This document shows, piece after piece, positions 5,967 through 6,730 of a stretch of 6,730 nucleotides of DNA. The position numbers were made by a program, and so were the translations under genes. A model generated the notes under the pieces. The model was not told the origin of the DNA. It made no database searches and saw only the letters and a list, made by a program, of their open reading frames with translations. The stretch spans positions 1 to 6,730 of the forward strand of contig JAPHUJ010000105.1 in the NCBI GenBank assembly GCA_026193735.1, in the 5' to 3' direction. This stretch comes from Sulfurovum sp. (lineage in GTDB: Bacteria > Campylobacterota > Campylobacteria > Campylobacterales > Sulfurovaceae). The number at the start of each line of letters is the position of its first letter. The first letter of the stretch is position 1.

Positions 5967-6730
5967 ATGAAATTAGCCATTATAGGAGCGGGTAAATGGG
6001 GACAGGCATTGTATCATGCTTATAGTCAAGATAATGATGTAGTTATCTCTTCCCGTAATATTAAAGAGTTGGAAAACTTTGTTCCTATGAGTGAAGCTTT
6101 GAAATATGAATACCTGGTTATGGCTATTCCTGCACAGTTTGTTCGTGGATGGATGGAAGAAAATTTTGTGGATCATGGACAAAAGATACTTGTCGCAGCC
6201 AAAGGTATAGAAACAAGTACAGGAGCCTTTCTAAATGAAGTCTATGGGGCATTTGTATCTGCGGATAGACTTGCTTTTATTTCTGGTCCTTCTTTTGCGG
6301 CAGAAGTACAAAAGTCACTCCCTACTGCACTTAAGATTAGCTCAGTAAATAAAGAACTGGCACAAACCTATGCAGATGCTTTGCCAAAGTTTATCAAAGG
6401 GTATGTAAGTGATGATGTAGTCGGGGCAGAAGTCTCGGGTGCCTATAAAAATGTTATTGCGATAGCAGGCGGGGTGTGTGAGGGCTTAGGATTGGGAAAT
6501 AATGCACGAGCAGCACTCATCTCAAGAGGTTTAGTGGAAATGACCCGTTTTGGAGAAGCTTTTGGGGCAAAAACAGAAACGTTTCTTTCCCTGGGTGGTG
6601 CCGGTGATCTGTTTCTTACAGCCAGTTCTACACTCTCAAGAAACTACAGGGTAGGACTGGGACTGGCTCAGGGAAAAAATATGGATGAGATACTTGAAGA
6701 GTTAGGTGAAGTAGCAGAAGGTGTTCCTAC
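5967..6730 (+). CDS. gpsA: Glycerol-3-phosphate dehydrogenase [NAD(P)+], 5' part
   Basis: GpsA reduces dihydroxyacetone phosphate to sn-glycerol 3-phosphate, the backbone precursor of phospholipids, in the cytoplasm. The first 254 residues are present; the reading frame is open to the window edge and probably some 40 residues are missing. Visible motifs are the nucleotide-binding GAGKWG (7-12), AAKGIE (77-82), SGPSFAAE (106-113), GAEVSGAYKNVIAIAGG (153-169) with the conserved catalytic K161, GLGNNARAALISRG (175-188) and GGAGDLFLTASSTLSRNYR (210-228). The N-terminal domain is compact: the stretch from the glycine loop to A-I-P (53-55) is roughly 25 residues shorter than in E. coli, which also fits the C. 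jejuni protein as I remember it. The start lies one base after the previous stop, with AAGGAG (5953-5958) eight bases upstream, so it is cotranscribed with the RCK gene. Confidence 0.96.
   Translation, partial: MKLAIIGAGKWGQALYHAYSQDNDVVISSRNIKELENFVPMSEALKYEYLVMAIPAQFVRGWMEENFVDHGQKILVAAKGIETSTGAFLNEVYGAFVSADRLAFISGPSFAAEVQKSLPTALKISSVNKELAQTYADALPKFIKGYVSDDVVGAEVSGAYKNVIAIAGGVCEGLGLGNNARAALISRGLVEMTRFGEAFGAKTETFLSLGGAGDLFLTASSTLSRNYRVGLGLAQGKNMDEILEELGEVAEGVP

Overview
The window reads as a chromosomal segment of a Campylobacterota (Epsilonproteobacteria) bacterium, probably a Sulfurovum- or Sulfurimonas-like relative. The reasons are a short AtpB on its own (no atpE/F/H/A beside it) followed by a small two-helix membrane protein, a GatB and a compact GpsA of the type I know from Campylobacter and its relatives, -10 boxes without a recognisable -35, and moderate-to-low GC. 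The genus is a guess from gene content and style. All genes lie on the + strand and are tightly packed.

Layout. Positions 1-200 hold the 3' end of a DUF2400/TIGR02757-family gene. A -10 box at 219-224 then leads into atpB (257-934, F0 subunit a). Next come a 93-residue membrane protein (956-1237) and a secreted DUF3108-like protein (1288-2040). A 201-base gap (2041-2241) contains a hairpin and a -10 box embedded in a perfect inverted repeat, and it starts gatB (2242-3672). After a 56-base gap with a stable hairpin come a six-helix K+ channel with a cytoplasmic RCK domain (3729-5264), a stand-alone soluble RCK protein (5264-5965, GTG start overlapping the channel stop by one base) and the 5' part of gpsA (5967-6730, cut by the window edge).

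How the genes relate. The channel and the soluble RCK protein look like one functional unit: a voltage-sensor K+ channel whose second RCK domain is supplied by a separate, translationally coupled gene. The pair lies between gatB and gpsA, which are direct neighbours in Campylobacter jejuni as I recall, and sampled lines of it are clearly more AT-rich than sampled lines of the flanking genes. The other genes are housekeeping: ATP synthesis (atpB), tRNA-dependent amide formation (gatB) and phospholipid precursor synthesis (gpsA). Several short RNA hairpins sit at gene junctions, one of them masking a Shine-Dalgarno sequence. I saw no rRNA, tRNA, CRISPR array, insertion sequence or phage gene, and no gene-free stretch longer than about 200 bases.
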